From Roseomonas indoligenes (GTDB lineage Bacteria > Pseudomonadota > Alphaproteobacteria > Acetobacterales > Acetobacteraceae), in assembly GCF_017813365.1 (NCBI RefSeq), contig NZ_JAGIZA010000004.1, forward strand, positions 1 through 64,000: a stretch of DNA of 64,000 bases, given 5' to 3'. The position numbers and the translations under genes were made by a program. The notes under the pieces are model-generated. The model saw only the letters and a program-made list of their open reading frames with translations. It was not told where the DNA came from and made no database searches. Position 1 is the first letter of the stretch; each line of letters starts with the position of its first letter. Shown in pieces: positions 47,784 to 56,608 of this stretch.

Positions 47784-49118
47784 CTACCCCGCCGGCTGCT
47801 CCAGCCCGATGCGTCCGCCTTGCGGGACCGGCGTGGCGGTGTCGGGCCATCCCGGCTGGTCGGCGGCCATCCCCGCCGCGTCCCGCATCCGCAGCCACCA
47901 GGCGATCACGGCGACGGTGACCACCGGCCCTGGCGCGTACATCACGGAATAGACGACGGAGCAGAGCAGTTCGAAGGCGACGTAATCCATCAGCGCCGAC
48001 CGGAAGGCCGTGCCGTTCCGCGCGGCGCGGGCGGTGATCAGGGCGCGGGCATGGATCGCGGCGATCATCGCGAAGCCGATCGCGCCATACTCCATCAGCA
48101 CGCCGAGCCAGCCGATGTCGGTGAGCCAGAAATCCGCGTAGCCGAAGAAATCGGCCATGGTGATCTCGGAATAGGAGGAGGTGGATCCGCTGCCGAAGAG
48201 GAGCTTCAGCGGGTCCGAGGTGATCCAGTCCCAGGCGATGACGGAGGAGCGGAGCCGGATGAAAAGGGACTCGTCGAAGATGTGGCCCAGCAACTCGGGC
48301 AGGCCGGGCCCGTACACCATGGCCGCCCCGGCCACCGGCAGCATCGCGAGGGCGCCCAGGCCCCAGAGCCAGCGCGACGGGAGGCGCAGGACGAGGGTCG
48401 CCGTCATGATGAGAACGGAGACGCCGATCGGGAGCCGGGCCTTGTACATCGTGGCGAGCGCGACGACGGCGGCGACGGAGACAAGGAACTGCCAGGGCCG
48501 CCATTCCAGCAGGAAGCGCCGCCACATCCAGAACAGCGCCAGTTCGCCCAGCATCATCGGCATGCGGATGTAGTTCCCGCGCCCGTCATCCCAGGAGAAC
48601 AGGTTCGCCCCGAAGGCGCCGGGCTGGTACCAGGCCTCCGGGACCGTGAACCAGAGCAGCACCATCGACCCGAAGGTGGCGAGGCCGAAGGCGAGGGCGC
48701 CGCGCTTGAGCGCCTCCTCGGAAGGGCGGAGCAGCAGCAGCGTGGCGGCAAAGGAGAAATAGAAGGTAAGGGGCCAAGCCCGGATCGTGGAGAGCAGGGC
48801 ATCCACGAGAGAATTCGGCAGGTAGATCATCGAGAGGAAGGGCGTGACCGCCAGCGAGTAGGCGCAGAGCAGCAGGTAGAGAGGCCCATCCGGCAGGCGC
48901 AGCGCCGTCGCGCCGTAGAGCAGCAGGGGTGCCATCAGCACGGCCCAGCCCTTGGAGAGCGGATAGAGCAGGCTGGTCTCCGCCTTGTAGTAGAAGATCT
49001 GGAAGAACATCGGCAGAAGCAGGAACCAGGGCCAGGGCGGGCCCGCGCGCCCTGCGCCGGCCGCCGGACGGGCCGGCAATTCGCCGAGGCCGGCGCTCTG
49101 GGCTAAGGGGCTGCGCAT
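47784..49118 (-). CDS. Wzy/O-antigen-ligase-like polymerase
   Basis: A 444-residue polytopic membrane protein with about ten or more hydrophobic segments and a large periplasmic loop (about 270-345; GLPELLGHIFDESLFIRLRSSVIAWDWI, then FGSGSTSSYSEIT). The R..SS...W segment before a large loop resembles the Wzy_C/EPS polymerase pattern, which would join repeat units. Sequence alone cannot separate polymerase from ligase. Its start codon overlaps that of the GH10 gene on the other strand (GCATGC, 49116-49119). It is convergent with the flippase, with only 3 bases between. Confidence 0.75.
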   Translation of the reverse strand: MRSPLAQSAGLGELPARPAAGAGRAGPPWPWFLLLPMFFQIFYYKAETSLLYPLSKGWAVLMAPLLLYGATALRLPDGPLYLLLCAYSLAVTPFLSMIYLPNSLVDALLSTIRAWPLTFYFSFAATLLLLRPSEEALKRGALAFGLATFGSMVLLWFTVPEAWYQPGAFGANLFSWDDGRGNYIRMPMMLGELALFWMWRRFLLEWRPWQFLVSVAAVVALATMYKARLPIGVSVLIMTATLVLRLPSRWLWGLGALAMLPVAGAAMVYGPGLPELLGHIFDESLFIRLRSSVIAWDWITSDPLKLLFGSGSTSSYSEITMADFFGYADFWLTDIGWLGVLMEYGAIGFAMIAAIHARALITARAARNGTAFRSALMDYVAFELLCSVVYSVMYAPGPVVTVAVIAWWLRMRDAAGMAADQPGWPDTATPVPQGGRIGLEQPAG

Positions 49119-50304
49119 GCCTGTCCTCGATCCTGGAAGGGCGAAGCTCGTCCGCCCCGACACCGCCGGCAAGCCGGAAGGGCGGCCCACCCGCCGGGCG
49201 CTGATCGCGGCGCCCCTCCTTGCGGCCCCTTTGTCCGTCCTGCCAAGCCTTACTGCGCGCTTTCCAGGTGCTGTGGCCGAAACGCAAGGCCTGGGCGCCC
49301 TGGCGGCGGCGTGCGGCATCGTTTTCGGCACCACCCTGACGCGTGGGCAGGTTGAGGAATCGCCGGAGATGCGCCGGATCGTGGAGGCCGATGCCGGCAT
49401 GGTCGTGCCGGGGCTTGAGCTGAAATGGGCTGGCCACCGTCCCTCGCCGGAAGGCTTCGACTTCCGGGATGCCGACGTCATGGTCCGTTTCGCCGAGGAG
49501 CAGAGGAAGGCGCTGCGCGGCCACGCCCTGGTCTGGCACGAGGCGCTGCCGCCCTGGTTCGCCGGCGCGCCGACCGATGCCGCGGGGATGCGCGCCCTGC
49601 TGGAGCGGCACATCCGCACCGTCGCTGGCCGCTATGCCGGGCGGATGCATTCCTGGGACGTGGTCAACGAGCCGGTGGAGCCCTGGTACCGCCGCCCGGA
49701 CGGGCTGCGGGACACGCCCTTTCTCCGGGCGCTCGGGCCCGGCTACATCGACCTGGCCTTTCGCCTCGCGCACGAGGCGGACCCGGCCGCCCGGCTGGTG
49801 CTGAACGAGTACGGGCTGGAGATGCCGACAGAGGACAACGCTGCCCGCCGCGCGGCGGTGCTCGCGCTGCTGCGGGGCATGCGGGCGCGGGGCGTGCCCG
49901 TGCACGCGCTGGGCATCCAGGCGCATCTCTCGGCCGCCAATGCCCGGAGCTTCGACCCGTCCGTCCTGCGTAACTTCATCCGCGATGTGGCGGCTCTGGG
50001 GCTGGAGGTCTACGTCACGGAACTCGACGTCACCGATCGCGGCCTGCCGCCGGAGATCCCCGCGCGGGACGCGGCGGTCGCGCGATGCTACCGCGCCTTC
50101 CTCGACGCGGTGCTGGCGGAAACCGCCGTGCGGGTCGTGGTGGTCTGGGGAATCAGCGACCGCTACACCTGGATGAACGACAGCCCGAATGCGCGGCGGG
50201 AGGACGGCCTTCCCGTTCGGGCACACCCCTACGACCAGGACTTCCGCCCGAAGCCGGCATGGCACGCCATGGCGGACGCCTTTCGCGCCGCGCCGCCGCG
50301 GTGA
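49117..50304 (+). CDS. GH10 family endo-1,4-beta-xylanase-like hydrolase
   Basis: A retaining glycoside hydrolase family 10 enzyme of 395 residues. The N-terminus has a Tat-like export segment (TRRALIAAPLLAAPLSVLPS, about 26-45). The barrel shows ELKWAGHRPSPEGFDF (101-116), HALVWHEALPPWF (136-148), acid/base Glu185 in WDVVNEP, GIQAHL, nucleophile Glu302 in VTELDV, and WGISDRYTW. All key GH10 residues are present. Position in the exopolysaccharide locus, head-to-head with the polymerase, suggests that it trims or releases the cell's own polymer rather than degrading plant xylan. Confidence 0.9.
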   Translation: MPVLDPGRAKLVRPDTAGKPEGRPTRRALIAAPLLAAPLSVLPSLTARFPGAVAETQGLGALAAACGIVFGTTLTRGQVEESPEMRRIVEADAGMVVPGLELKWAGHRPSPEGFDFRDADVMVRFAEEQRKALRGHALVWHEALPPWFAGAPTDAAGMRALLERHIRTVAGRYAGRMHSWDVVNEPVEPWYRRPDGLRDTPFLRALGPGYIDLAFRLAHEADPAARLVLNEYGLEMPTEDNAARRAAVLALLRGMRARGVPVHALGIQAHLSAANARSFDPSVLRNFIRDVAALGLEVYVTELDVTDRGLPPEIPARDAAVARCYRAFLDAVLAETAVRVVVVWGISDRYTWMNDSPNARREDGLPVRAHPYDQDFRPKPAWHAMADAFRAAPPR

Positions 50305-50459
50305 TTCAGGCTCTCGACCTGGCGTGCCAGGGGCGGGAGGAGACGGAGATTTTCTCGCGTTCAGGTTGCGTTAGGTGCAGCAGACCCAAATATTCTGCGA
50401 TAAGAGACATGCGGGGCCGGACTCGCCGGGGCCGGTCCGCGCAGAACCGGAGTCATCAT

Positions 50460-51584
50460 ATGGGAGCCCTCCTGGATCTCGTCCGCCGCGCGCTGCGGGC
50501 CGGGGTCCGACTGGCCGGGGCGGCGGCGCTGCTTCCCGCCATGGCCGTCGCCGCGCCACAGGGGGATGGTCCCGTCCGGCTGCAGGTGGTCGGCGGGCTG
50601 GCGGGCGTCAGCCAGTACACGCGCTTCGAAGAGCCCTTCTGGACCAAGCGCCTGCCCGAGATCACCGGTGGGCGGGTCACGGCCGATGTCGCGCCCTTCG
50701 ACCGCAGTGGCATCCGCGGTCAGGAGGCGCTGCGGCTTCTGCGCCTGGGCGTCACGCCTTTCGGAACGGCCCTTCTCAACCTCGTCGCGGCGGAGGAGCC
50801 TGAGCTCTCCGCCCTCGATACGCCGGGTGTCTCCCCGGACATGGCGACGCTGCGCCGGGTGATCGCCTCCAACCGGCCCTGGCTGCAATCCATGCTGCGG
50901 GAACGGCACGAGACGGAGCTGCTGGCCGTCTACGTCTACCCCGCCCAGGTCTTTTTCTGCGCGCGCCCCTTCGCGAGCCTGCTGGACCTCCGCGGCCGGC
51001 GGATCCGCACATCTTCCGCGGCGCAGTCCGAATGGGTCGCCGCGCTTGGGGCGGTGCCCGTCGTCATCCCCTTCGCAGATATCGTTCCCTCCATCCGCGC
51101 AGGTGTGGTGGAATGCGCGATCACCGGAACCCTCTCGGGGTGGCAGATCGGGTTGAACGAGGTGACCAGCCACGTGCATGCCATGGCGCTGACCTGGGGC
51201 GTCTCCCTTTTCGGGGCGAACCGAGCCTATTGGGAAGGCCTGCCCGCGCCGCTGCAGGAGACGCTGCGGCAGGAACTGGGCGAGTTGGAACAGCGGATCT
51301 GGGACGCCTCGGAGGCGGAGACGGGGCTGGGGCTGGCCTGCAACACCGGGCAACCGACATGCCCGCCGGAGCAGATGACGGGCCTTGCCGGATCGGGCTC
51401 TCCGCGCTCCCGGGGGCGCATGACGCTGGTGCAGGTCACGCCTGAGGACGATGCGCTGCGGCGTCGGCTCGTGCGGGAGGTGATCCTGCCGCGCTGGGCC
51501 GACCATTGCGGACCGGGCTGCGCGGAGGGGTGGAACGACCGGGCCGGCGACGCGCTCGGCGTTGCCGTGACGGCGACACGGTAA
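50460..51584 (+). CDS. TRAP-type (DctP-like) periplasmic solute-binding protein
   Basis: The 374-residue precursor has a signal peptide (about 1-32, ending MAVAAP) and the DctP fold: EPFWTKRLPEITGGRV, GIRGQEALRLLRLGVTPFG, then LLDLRGRRIRTSSAAQSEWVAALGAVPVVIPFADIVPSI and VVECAITGTLSGWQIGLNEVTSHVH. Arg in GRRIRTS is where TRAP proteins bind a carboxylate. The C-terminal part has two cysteine pairs (LACNTGQPTC, DHCGPGC). No TRAP membrane subunits are encoded here; the next gene, 12 bases on, is a hybrid kinase, so it may be a signal sensor. Confidence 0.83.
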   Translation: MGALLDLVRRALRAGVRLAGAAALLPAMAVAAPQGDGPVRLQVVGGLAGVSQYTRFEEPFWTKRLPEITGGRVTADVAPFDRSGIRGQEALRLLRLGVTPFGTALLNLVAAEEPELSALDTPGVSPDMATLRRVIASNRPWLQSMLRERHETELLAVYVYPAQVFFCARPFASLLDLRGRRIRTSSAAQSEWVAALGAVPVVIPFADIVPSIRAGVVECAITGTLSGWQIGLNEVTSHVHAMALTWGVSLFGANRAYWEGLPAPLQETLRQELGELEQRIWDASEAETGLGLACNTGQPTCPPEQMTGLAGSGSPRSRGRMTLVQVTPEDDALRRRLVREVILPRWADHCGPGCAEGWNDRAGDALGVAVTATR

Positions 51585-51596
51585 GCCCGGCACGCC

Positions 51597-54191
51597 ATGC
51601 CCGCCCGCCGCCTGATCCGCTCCGTCCAGTCCCGTTCCATCGGCCTCTCGGTCCTGGTCGGCACGCTCGTCCTCCTGGCGATCTATGCCGGCGTGGCGCA
51701 GGTCATCGTGCGGCAGGGGCGTGACGCGGCGGTGCAGAGCGCCGGGGAAGCGGTGGCCGATGCGGCGGATACCGCGGCGGCTTCCATCAACCGCAGCTTC
51801 CTTGCGGTGGACAGCGCCCTGGCCGGCCTGCCGAACCTGCTCGCCCCCGCCCTTTCCGGCATGGCGCCGGACATGACGCCGGCGGCCCGTTCCGCCGCGC
51901 TCTCCCGCGTGCTGATGGGGCTGAGCGACAGCAGCCTTGGCTTCCGCGACCTTATTCTTCTGCCAATCGAGGGCGGGTCTCCCCTGGCCGCCGCCGTGCC
52001 GGGCTCCCGACGCCGGCCGCCGCCGCTGCCGCACTCGGCCCTGGTCGCCCCGCCACAGGCCGTGGCGGGGGCGCGGGGCGGCGTCACCATCGCCGGCCCG
52101 GTGCCCAATCCGGCCACGGGGGAATGGGCCCTGTTCCTCGCGCGGCCCGTGACGCTGGCGGGAATGCCGCCGCTGCTCGCCGTGGCCGAGGTTCCCGTGC
52201 CCGTGGTGGCGGCCGGGCTGGCCGGCTACGGCGCCCGGGGTGAGACGGAAGGTCTCCGCATCCTGCTGATCCGCAGCGAGGACCGCGTGCTGCTGGCCAG
52301 CGCCCCGCACGACGAGGCGCGGATCGGCCGCCCCGTGGCCCGCCCGCTCACTGAGGGGACGGAGCCCGGCCGCTTCACCGCGCTGCGGCGCACCCTGTAC
52401 TCCGGTATCCACGTGGTCACGGTGCAGGACAGCGGCCCGGCGCTGCGCGACTGGGAAGCGAACGAGAACCGGATCCTCTACGCCGCCACTGGGCTGGCCG
52501 GGCTGACCGTCGCGATCGCCGCCCTGCTCTGGGCCATGCTGCGGCAGCGCGACACCGCCGAGGCGGAGCGGGCACGGGGTCGACAGCTGCTGGAATCCTC
52601 CATCGAGGCGATGTCGGACGGCTTCGTCATGTGGGACGAGGAGGACCGGCTGATCGTCTGCAACGACCGCTACCGCGACTTCTACCGCGAGAGCGCACCG
52701 GCCATCCGAGCGGGCGCGACGCTGACGGAGATCATGCGCTACGGCGCGGAGCACGGGCAGTATCCCCAGTCCGGGCCGGACAAGGAGGCCTTCGTTGCCG
52801 AGGCAGTGGCGCATTACCGCCACCCCTGGAACACGGCACCGGTGGAGCGCCTATTGCCGGACGGGCGCTGGGTTCTTGTGACGGAACGGCAGGTGCCGGG
52901 GGGCGGCTCGGTCGGCATCCGCACCGACATCACCCAGCAGAAGCGCGCCGCGGCCGACCTGGCGGAAGCGCGCGATCAGGCCGCTGCCGCCGGCGCCGCC
53001 AAGGGCCGCTTCCTCGCGCGGATGAGCCACGAGCTGCGGACCCCGCTCAACGGTGTGCTCGGCATGGCGCAGGCGCTGGCGAGCGACCCGAACCTGACGC
53101 CGGAGCAGCGGGGCAGGGCGGCCATGCTGGAGGCAGCGGGACGGCACCTGCTGGGGGTGGCGAACGACGTGCTGGACCTTGCCCATGTGGAGGCCGGGCG
53201 CATGCCGCTGCGCCGCGCCCCCGCGGGGCTGGCGCCTTTGCTGGACACCTGCGTGGACCTGATCCGCCCGGCCGCTGCCGCACGGGATATCTCCGTCTCG
53301 GTGCAACACGACTTGACCCTGCCGCCGGGCATGATGCTGGACTCGACGCGCGTGCGGCAGCTCGTGCTGAACCTTCTCTCCAACGCCGTGAAGTTCACGC
53401 CGGCGGGTGGGCGGGTGATGCTGAACTCCCGGCGGAAGGTGGAGCAGGGCGTCGAGAGGCTGTGGCTGGAGGTGCTGGACACCGGCCCGGGCATTCCGCC
53501 CGACCAGCGCGGCAATATCTTCCGCGACTTCGTGCGTCTGGAACGGCCAGGGTCCGACGTCCCGATGGCGGAGGGCTTTGGCCTGGGCCTCGCTATCTCC
53601 ACCGGCATCGCGGAGGCGATGGGCGGGAAGATCGGCGTGGACGACAATCCTGAGGCGGTGGAGCAGGGCCGGACCGGCGCGCGCTTCTGGGTCGAACTCC
53701 CGCTGGAGCGCGCGGAGCTGCCCACCCCGGTCCCTGTCGCGCCCGCCGTCTGCACGGGGACGGAACGGCTGCGGGTTCTGGTGGTGGATGATGTGCCGAC
53801 CAACCGGCTCGTTGCCCGCGCCCTGCTCGAGCGAGCCGGGCACGATGCGGAACTGGCCTCGGGCGGCGCAGAGGCTTTGGACGCCGTTTCGGCTGCCTGC
53901 CGGGCCGGCCGGCCCTTCGACCTTGTGCTGATGGATCTGGCAATGCCCGGCATGGACGGGCTGGAGGCGACCCGTCGCCTGCGCGCCCTGCCGGAGGATG
54001 CGGCCCGCTCCGTGCCCGTGGTGGCGCTGACCGCCGGCGTCTTCGACCGCGACAACGCGGCCTGCCGGGAGGCGGGGATGTCGGGGTACTTGGCGAAGCC
54101 CGTGACCAGGGAGGCGCTGGTCGCGGAATTGGAGCGGGCCTGCTCCGCCCGCCTCAGGACGGCGCAGGCGCCGGCTCCGGCAGCGGAGTAG
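51597..54191 (+). CDS. Hybrid sensor histidine kinase/response regulator
   Basis: An 864-residue membrane kinase. Layout: membrane helix about 15-37, periplasmic sensor about 40-290 (Cache-like by length and position), helix about 294-314, PAS domain about 330-448 (SDGFVMWDEEDRLIVCNDRY), HisKA with His478 in MSHELRTPLNG, ATPase with LSNAVKFTP, DTGPGIP and GFGLGLAI, and a C-terminal receiver (about 726-850) with DD731-732, Asp780 and Lys834. No HPt domain or DNA-binding partner is present, so phosphate must pass to a separate protein. It probably reads the binding protein encoded just upstream. Confidence 0.92.
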   Translation: MPARRLIRSVQSRSIGLSVLVGTLVLLAIYAGVAQVIVRQGRDAAVQSAGEAVADAADTAAASINRSFLAVDSALAGLPNLLAPALSGMAPDMTPAARSAALSRVLMGLSDSSLGFRDLILLPIEGGSPLAAAVPGSRRRPPPLPHSALVAPPQAVAGARGGVTIAGPVPNPATGEWALFLARPVTLAGMPPLLAVAEVPVPVVAAGLAGYGARGETEGLRILLIRSEDRVLLASAPHDEARIGRPVARPLTEGTEPGRFTALRRTLYSGIHVVTVQDSGPALRDWEANENRILYAATGLAGLTVAIAALLWAMLRQRDTAEAERARGRQLLESSIEAMSDGFVMWDEEDRLIVCNDRYRDFYRESAPAIRAGATLTEIMRYGAEHGQYPQSGPDKEAFVAEAVAHYRHPWNTAPVERLLPDGRWVLVTERQVPGGGSVGIRTDITQQKRAAADLAEARDQAAAAGAAKGRFLARMSHELRTPLNGVLGMAQALASDPNLTPEQRGRAAMLEAAGRHLLGVANDVLDLAHVEAGRMPLRRAPAGLAPLLDTCVDLIRPAAAARDISVSVQHDLTLPPGMMLDSTRVRQLVLNLLSNAVKFTPAGGRVMLNSRRKVEQGVERLWLEVLDTGPGIPPDQRGNIFRDFVRLERPGSDVPMAEGFGLGLAISTGIAEAMGGKIGVDDNPEAVEQGRTGARFWVELPLERAELPTPVPVAPAVCTGTERLRVLVVDDVPTNRLVARALLERAGHDAELASGGAEALDAVSAACRAGRPFDLVLMDLAMPGMDGLEATRRLRALPEDAARSVPVVALTAGVFDRDNAACREAGMSGYLAKPVTREALVAELERACSARLRTAQAPAPAAE

Positions 54192-54222
54192 GAGATCGCC
54201 CACCTCAAGGGCGAGCGATCTC
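54192..54222 (+). terminator. Hairpin after hybrid kinase gene
   Basis: GAGATCGC 54192-54199 and GCGATCTC 54215-54222 form a perfect 8-bp stem immediately after the stop codon. No T-run follows. The remaining bases to the dipeptidase end (54223-54380) show no further feature. Confidence 0.4.
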
Positions 54223-54380
54223 CGGGCAGACAGGAAGGACCTATCGCGGGCGGGAAGCTTGCCTCCCCGGACCTGATCCAGGCACCCGCAAGACTGACCT
54301 GCGGGCCCGCTTCGAGCGGTTCTGATTTCCCTTGGCGGTCGTTTCGATCTGTGGAAGATCGAGTTCGGAGCGCGCCCGGA

Positions 54381-55394
54381 TCAGAACCCCTCTGCCGCCA
54401 CCTCCTCGGCTCGGCGCCAGACGCGGAGGAAGTTGCCGGCCCAGAGGAGGCCGATCGCCTCGCGGTCGTAGCCCCGGCGGTGCAGCGCCTCCGTCAGTCC
54501 GCCCGTCTCGCCGGCGTGCATCCAGCCCGTCACGCCGCCGCCGCCGTCGAAGTCGGAGGAGAGGCCGACATGGCGCAGGCCGATGCGGCGCACGGCGTGG
54601 TCCACGTGATCCGCCATGTCCTCGACCGTTGCGCTGTAGCGGCCGTCCGGGCCGGGGGCTCGCAGGAAAGCGGGCACGGCGGTGATCTGGATCAGCCCGT
54701 CTGAGTCCCGCAATGCGTCCAGCTGGGCGTCGTCCAGGTTGCGCGGATGCGGCCGCAGCGCGGCACAGCAGGCATGGGTGGCCACGATGGGCGCGCGGGA
54801 ACACTCGACGGCCTGCATCATGGAGTCGCGGGAGGCGTGGGAGACGTCCACCAGCATCCCCAGCCGGTTCATCTCCTCAACCGCGCGGCGGCCGAGGGCG
54901 GAGAGGCCGCCATGCAGCACCGCGGGCTCCGGCCGGCCGTGACGGGGGCGGGCGGAGTCGGCCAGGTCGTTGTGCCCGTCATGGGTGAGGGTGAGATAGA
55001 TCGCCCCCAGGCCGCGCCAGAGGGCGAGGCGGGAGAGGTCGTGCCCCATGGCGTTGCCGTTCTCCACCGCCGTCAGCACGGCAGTCGCGCGGGCGGCATG
55101 GGCCGCCTCCAGCTCCGCCACCCGGGTAACGAGGCGGCGGCCCTCCCCGTGGGTGGTGTTCCGGATCGCGCGCAACATCGCCTCCGCACGGGCGCCGGCT
55201 TCCGCGTGGCCTTCCGGCGTGCGCGGGCCCTGCGGGGTATAGGCGATGAAGACGACCGCCTTTAGCCCGCCGGTCCGCATGCGGGCGAAGTCCACGTTCC
55301 GCGCGGTTTCTCCGCGCGGGTCGGTGTGGTCGGGCCAGGGGATGTCGACATGGGTGTCGAGGGTGAGGGTCTCGGCGTGGATCTCGGCGTGCAT
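54381..55394 (-). CDS. Membrane-dipeptidase (renal dipeptidase) family protein
   Basis: A zinc-dependent dipeptidase of the M19 family. The 337-residue protein has LTLDTHVDIPWPDHTD (metal His/Asp, about 9-24), the bridging-Glu region TAVENGNAMG, YLTLTHDGHNDLADS, VDVSHASRDSMMQAVE and ATHACCAALRPHPRNLDD, and HVGLSSDFDGGGGV, matching the family metal and substrate residues. No signal peptide, so it is probably cytosolic. The second of two adjacent ATGs has better spacing from GGTGG. It is preceded on the same strand by a serine hydrolase gene 17 bases away, likely co-transcribed. Confidence 0.9.
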   Translation of the reverse strand: MHAEIHAETLTLDTHVDIPWPDHTDPRGETARNVDFARMRTGGLKAVVFIAYTPQGPRTPEGHAEAGARAEAMLRAIRNTTHGEGRRLVTRVAELEAAHAARATAVLTAVENGNAMGHDLSRLALWRGLGAIYLTLTHDGHNDLADSARPRHGRPEPAVLHGGLSALGRRAVEEMNRLGMLVDVSHASRDSMMQAVECSRAPIVATHACCAALRPHPRNLDDAQLDALRDSDGLIQITAVPAFLRAPGPDGRYSATVEDMADHVDHAVRRIGLRHVGLSSDFDGGGGVTGWMHAGETGGLTEALHRRGYDREAIGLLWAGNFLRVWRRAEEVAAEGF

Positions 55395-55411
55395 CATTCC
55401 ACCAGGGGGCT

Positions 55412-56512
55412 CTAATTCGTGCGGGCGGCGGAGATGCGGGAGATCATCCCCGCCAGGGCCTGCGGATCGAGCCAGCGGAAGACGGCGACGATGCGCGTGG
55501 CCGGCTCGATCCAGATGGTGTTCCCGCCGGCCCCCACGGCCAGCAGGCTGTCCCGGTCCGCATCGGGGAAGCGGCCGCTGCGGTTCAGCCACCAGAGCAG
55601 ACCGTAATCCGGGTGCAGCGCCACGGGGCGGCCGGATTCCGCCACCCAGCCCTCCGGAAGGATCCGCTGCCCGGCCCAGGTCCCGTCGTTCAGCATCAGC
55701 AGGCCGATCCGTGCCTGGTCCTCGGCGTCCGTCACGATGCCGCCGCCCCAGTGGCCACCGCCGGGCACGGAGACGACGGGCCTTCCGCCGATCTCCACGG
55801 CGGCGTTGCGGTAGCCTTCCCAGCGCCAGTCCGGGGAAGAGCCGATCGGGTCCGCCACGCGCTCTTTCCAGACCTCCGGCAGGGCGCGGCCGAAGCGGTG
55901 GAGAAGGGCTAGGGAGAGAACGTTCACGCGGACGTCGTTGTATTCCCAGTGGCCGCCGGGCTCTGCCAGGGGGCGCGGCCAGCCCTTGGGCTTCTTTCCC
56001 TCGCTGGCCAGGTCGCGGCCGCGGTCGATCTGGTCCGCCTTGCCGAAGAGCGTGCCCTCCCATTCGCTGGTCTGCTGCAGCAGCATCCGCCAGGTGATGG
56101 CACCGTTGCGCGGGCCGCTGAAGGCGGGGTCGTCCACGCTGGCGGAAACGCGGGCGTCCAGGTCGGCGATCAGCCCGTCCTGCACCGCGAGGCCGGCGAG
56201 GATGGAGAGGCAGGATTTGGCGACGGAGAAGGTCATGTCCGCCCGGCGCGTGTCGCCCCAGCGGGCCGCCAGCACGCCGTCGCGCAGGACCAGCCCGTTC
56301 GGGGCGCCGCGCGGCACCACGGGGCCGAGCAGCTCGTTGTCGGGCGCCGGCTCGAAATGCCCGCCTTCCAGATGGGCCAGCAGGTCGCGGGGGAAGGGGG
56401 ACTCGTGCGCCCCGGCGAAAGCCACCGCCTCGGCGAGCCGGGCGGGGTCGAAACCCAGCGCCTCGGGCGCGGCTGCGGGGAAGGGGGCGGGATAGGGAGG
56501 TAGGAAGCTCAT
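55412..56512 (-). CDS. Serine hydrolase, beta-lactamase/DD-peptidase fold
   Basis: A 366-residue class C-type serine hydrolase. The active-site SxxK is S96-V-A-K99 (MTFSVAKSCLSILAG), the YxN-like motif is Y191-N-D, and GGGHWGGGIVTDAEDQARIG near the C-terminal third sits where an HxG/KTG-like motif is expected. There is no signal peptide, unlike true beta-lactamases, so cytosolic esterase or peptidase activity is more likely than drug resistance. It probably forms a two-gene unit with the dipeptidase downstream. Confidence 0.87.
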   Translation of the reverse strand: MSFLPPYPAPFPAAAPEALGFDPARLAEAVAFAGAHESPFPRDLLAHLEGGHFEPAPDNELLGPVVPRGAPNGLVLRDGVLAARWGDTRRADMTFSVAKSCLSILAGLAVQDGLIADLDARVSASVDDPAFSGPRNGAITWRMLLQQTSEWEGTLFGKADQIDRGRDLASEGKKPKGWPRPLAEPGGHWEYNDVRVNVLSLALLHRFGRALPEVWKERVADPIGSSPDWRWEGYRNAAVEIGGRPVVSVPGGGHWGGGIVTDAEDQARIGLLMLNDGTWAGQRILPEGWVAESGRPVALHPDYGLLWWLNRSGRFPDADRDSLLAVGAGGNTIWIEPATRIVAVFRWLDPQALAGMISRISAARTN

Positions 56513-56608
56513 GGCGGGGGAAGGTGGACCCTCCCGCGGCTCAGGGCAAAGGGGGCGGAACCACCGTTCCGCCTTGGTGTCGCAGGGGGGAATCCCTACA
56601 TCACGGCC

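Noticed and set aside
50361-52823. 820-codon minus-strand frame opposite the binding protein and kinase
   Set aside because: Antisense shadow of two genes with recognised domains; no coherent fold or start.
55412-56512. Beta-lactamase resistance gene
   Set aside because: The SxxK/YxN fold is there, but no signal peptide and poor match to resistance enzymes; a general serine hydrolase is more likely.
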